Origin: GWF2-50-93 sp041666985 | GTDB lineage: Bacteria; Verrucomicrobiota; Lentisphaeria; Victivallales; GWF2-50-93 | Direction of reading: 5' to 3' | DNA: 14,893 bases | Assembly: GCA_041666985.1 (NCBI GenBank) | Contig: JBAYFV010000046.1 | Location: forward strand, 1-14,893 | Part shown: in pieces, positions 13,914 to 14,893 of the stretch | How the letters are laid out: each line of letters opens with the position of its first letter | Position numbering within the stretch: the first letter of the stretch is position 1 | Notes under the pieces: model-generated | What the model was told of the DNA's origin: nothing | What the model saw: only the letters and a program-made list of their open reading frames with translations | Databases searched by the model: none | Position numbers and translations under genes: made by a program

Positions 13914-14893
13914 TAACGAACCAAAGCGGGAGGGGGAGGCACTCCGACATCCGAATCAGCGTCAAGGTCGTCAGTTTTGGCATCCTTTTTCCGTTTGGCT
14001 CTGGCAATCTGGGGTTGAAACGGGCTTGTGGAAGTGTCCAGGGCCGACTTTTTCAACTGCTCCTGCAATGCGGAACTTATATCGGCCTTTATTACAATGT
14101 CGTTGCCCTCGTTGGAAAATTTGATTGCATCCATAAGCGCATCGTTAAGCTGGCTGTTTCCCTGTGAAATCATCGGGATGTAAGTCATAACCATCGCCTG
14201 AGCCTGCATTGTCAGCATCTGCGCCTTGTTTTTCTCCCTGCAGTTTATGTGAGCATCGATGTTGAGGTTGTCCCTGTTCTGTCCGGTTAAATTCAAATTC
14301 ATGAATCCGCCCTGGATATTGTCAATCGGAATCAGCTGCAGCATTCCCCTGTTTCCTTCCTGATTCTGCTTCTTACGCATTCCCGAAAAACTGTCTTTTG
14401 CATCAAAAACAAACCACATCACCGAGCTCTTGTTGGCTCTTGCAGAATAATCCATCAGCTTCGTATTGGATGCGGCGGATTCTTTTTCAGTCATTGAAGC
14501 CAGCACTGCGACATCTTCAGGGAGTTCGGAAATCCCGATTACGTCCTTTCTGAGATATACAAACGATGATTTCCTGCCGCCATTGTCAATTGAATAAACG
14601 GTTTTGCCGTTGACCGCAGTTTTATTGACATGTCTGCCCTCATTGTTCTTGCTGTTTGACAGCATGGTGTCAAGGGTGTTCTCACTGATGCTGGTTTTCA
14701 GGACGGCACCGCCCTTTTTACTTTTCGAATTAAAATAGAACACGCCGGAACTGAAGGCATTGTAAATATCTATGCCGTTCAATTTCAGGTTCTCTTTAAA
14801 CTGGCTGAGTTTCGGATTCTGGTTTGTCTCGACAAAATCCTTGAATTTCGGATTTGCGGCAAGCTCCTTTATGTTTACATTTCCGAACCCGTC
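13913..14893 (-). CDS. Unrecognised hypothetical protein, N-terminus outside window
   Basis: The frame is open from the right edge to a TAA at 13913-13915, giving 326 residues; the start lies beyond the window. A TTG at 14782 is not needed as start because coding-like sequence continues upstream (ELAANPKFKDFVETNQNPKL, then a KENLKLNGIDIYNAF segment). The middle alternates polar strands (KTSISENTL, GKTVYSIDNGG, SSFVYLRKDVIGIS), and a later part has INCREKNKAQMLTMQAQAM (an amphipathic helix) and NDIVIKADISSALQEQLKK. The last 40 residues are low complexity, basic then acidic, ending in PPPPALVR. There is no membrane helix in the visible part. The layout recalls large lineage-specific secreted or lipoprotein-like families of the Verrucomicrobia/Lentisphaerae, but no function can be named. 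Convergent with ftsH. Confidence 0.7.
   Translation of the reverse strand, partial: DGFGNVNIKELAANPKFKDFVETNQNPKLSQFKENLKLNGIDIYNAFSSGVFYFNSKSKKGGAVLKTSISENTLDTMLSNSKNNEGRHVNKTAVNGKTVYSIDNGGRKSSFVYLRKDVIGISELPEDVAVLASMTEKESAASNTKLMDYSARANKSSVMWFVFDAKDSFSGMRKKQNQEGNRGMLQLIPIDNIQGGFMNLNLTGQNRDNLNIDAHINCREKNKAQMLTMQAQAMVMTYIPMISQGNSQLNDALMDAIKFSNEGNDIVIKADISSALQEQLKKSALDTSTSPFQPQIARAKRKKDAKTDDLDADSDVGVPPPPALVR

Noticed and set aside
14780..14782. TTG at 14782 as the start of the last gene
   Set aside because: The frame continues upstream to the window edge with protein-like sequence, so the TTG is most likely an internal leucine.
1..14893. CRISPR arrays, tRNA or rRNA genes, transposases, integrases
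   Set aside because: No regularly spaced identical repeats, no tRNA cloverleaf sequence, no rRNA core motif and no DDE or recombinase motif was seen on either strand.

Overview
The window looks like a chromosomal contig from a bacterium of the Planctomycetes-Verrucomicrobia-Lentisphaerae group, most likely a Lentisphaerae/Victivallales-type anaerobe. This placement is an inference from gene content: the tail of an NPCBM-type carbohydrate-binding protein, twin Gfo/Idh/MocA oxidoreductases, an SGNH esterase, a double-domain nucleoside diphosphate kinase, and tig-clpP-clpX and FHA-ftsH clusters. No rRNA, tRNA or other lineage marker was seen.

Layout. Bases 1-136 hold the C-terminal end of an NPCBM-type protein. 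Bases 295-2516 are a visibly GC-richer two-gene operon of paralogous Gfo/Idh/MocA oxidoreductases overlapping by ATGA. Bases 2517-3194 are a degraded stretch with a headless or frameshifted hypothetical gene, followed by an SGNH hydrolase (3195-3824). Convergent to it, on the minus strand, lies a translationally coupled pair: a double-domain NDK (5060-6244) and a class I/II aminotransferase (3885-5063). A small two-gene cassette (72-aa protein plus minimal nucleotidyltransferase, 6423-7083) sits between two diverged 79-bp direct repeats. A minus-strand proteostasis block follows, read as trigger factor, ClpP, ClpX (10760 down to 7373). From a shared divergent region, an FHA-domain membrane protein and FtsH run on the plus strand (11067-13724). 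The window ends with a convergent, unrecognised minus-strand gene open to the right edge, separated from ftsH by a nested palindromic element.

How the genes fit together. Trigger factor meets nascent chains, ClpXP degrades tagged or unfolded cytosolic proteins, and FtsH does the same at the membrane, so 7373-13724 is a protein quality-control neighbourhood. The left third looks like carbohydrate-utilisation or accessory DNA, with a decaying gene and a different base composition. The intergenic gaps are rich in short dispersed repeats (79-bp direct repeats, inverted arms, heptamer arrays, nested hairpins), suggesting a genome that carries many small repeat elements. The least explained items are the repeat-flanked nucleotidyltransferase cassette, the half-dead double NDK, the twin oxidoreductases lacking the family's usual lysine, and the nested palindrome after ftsH.
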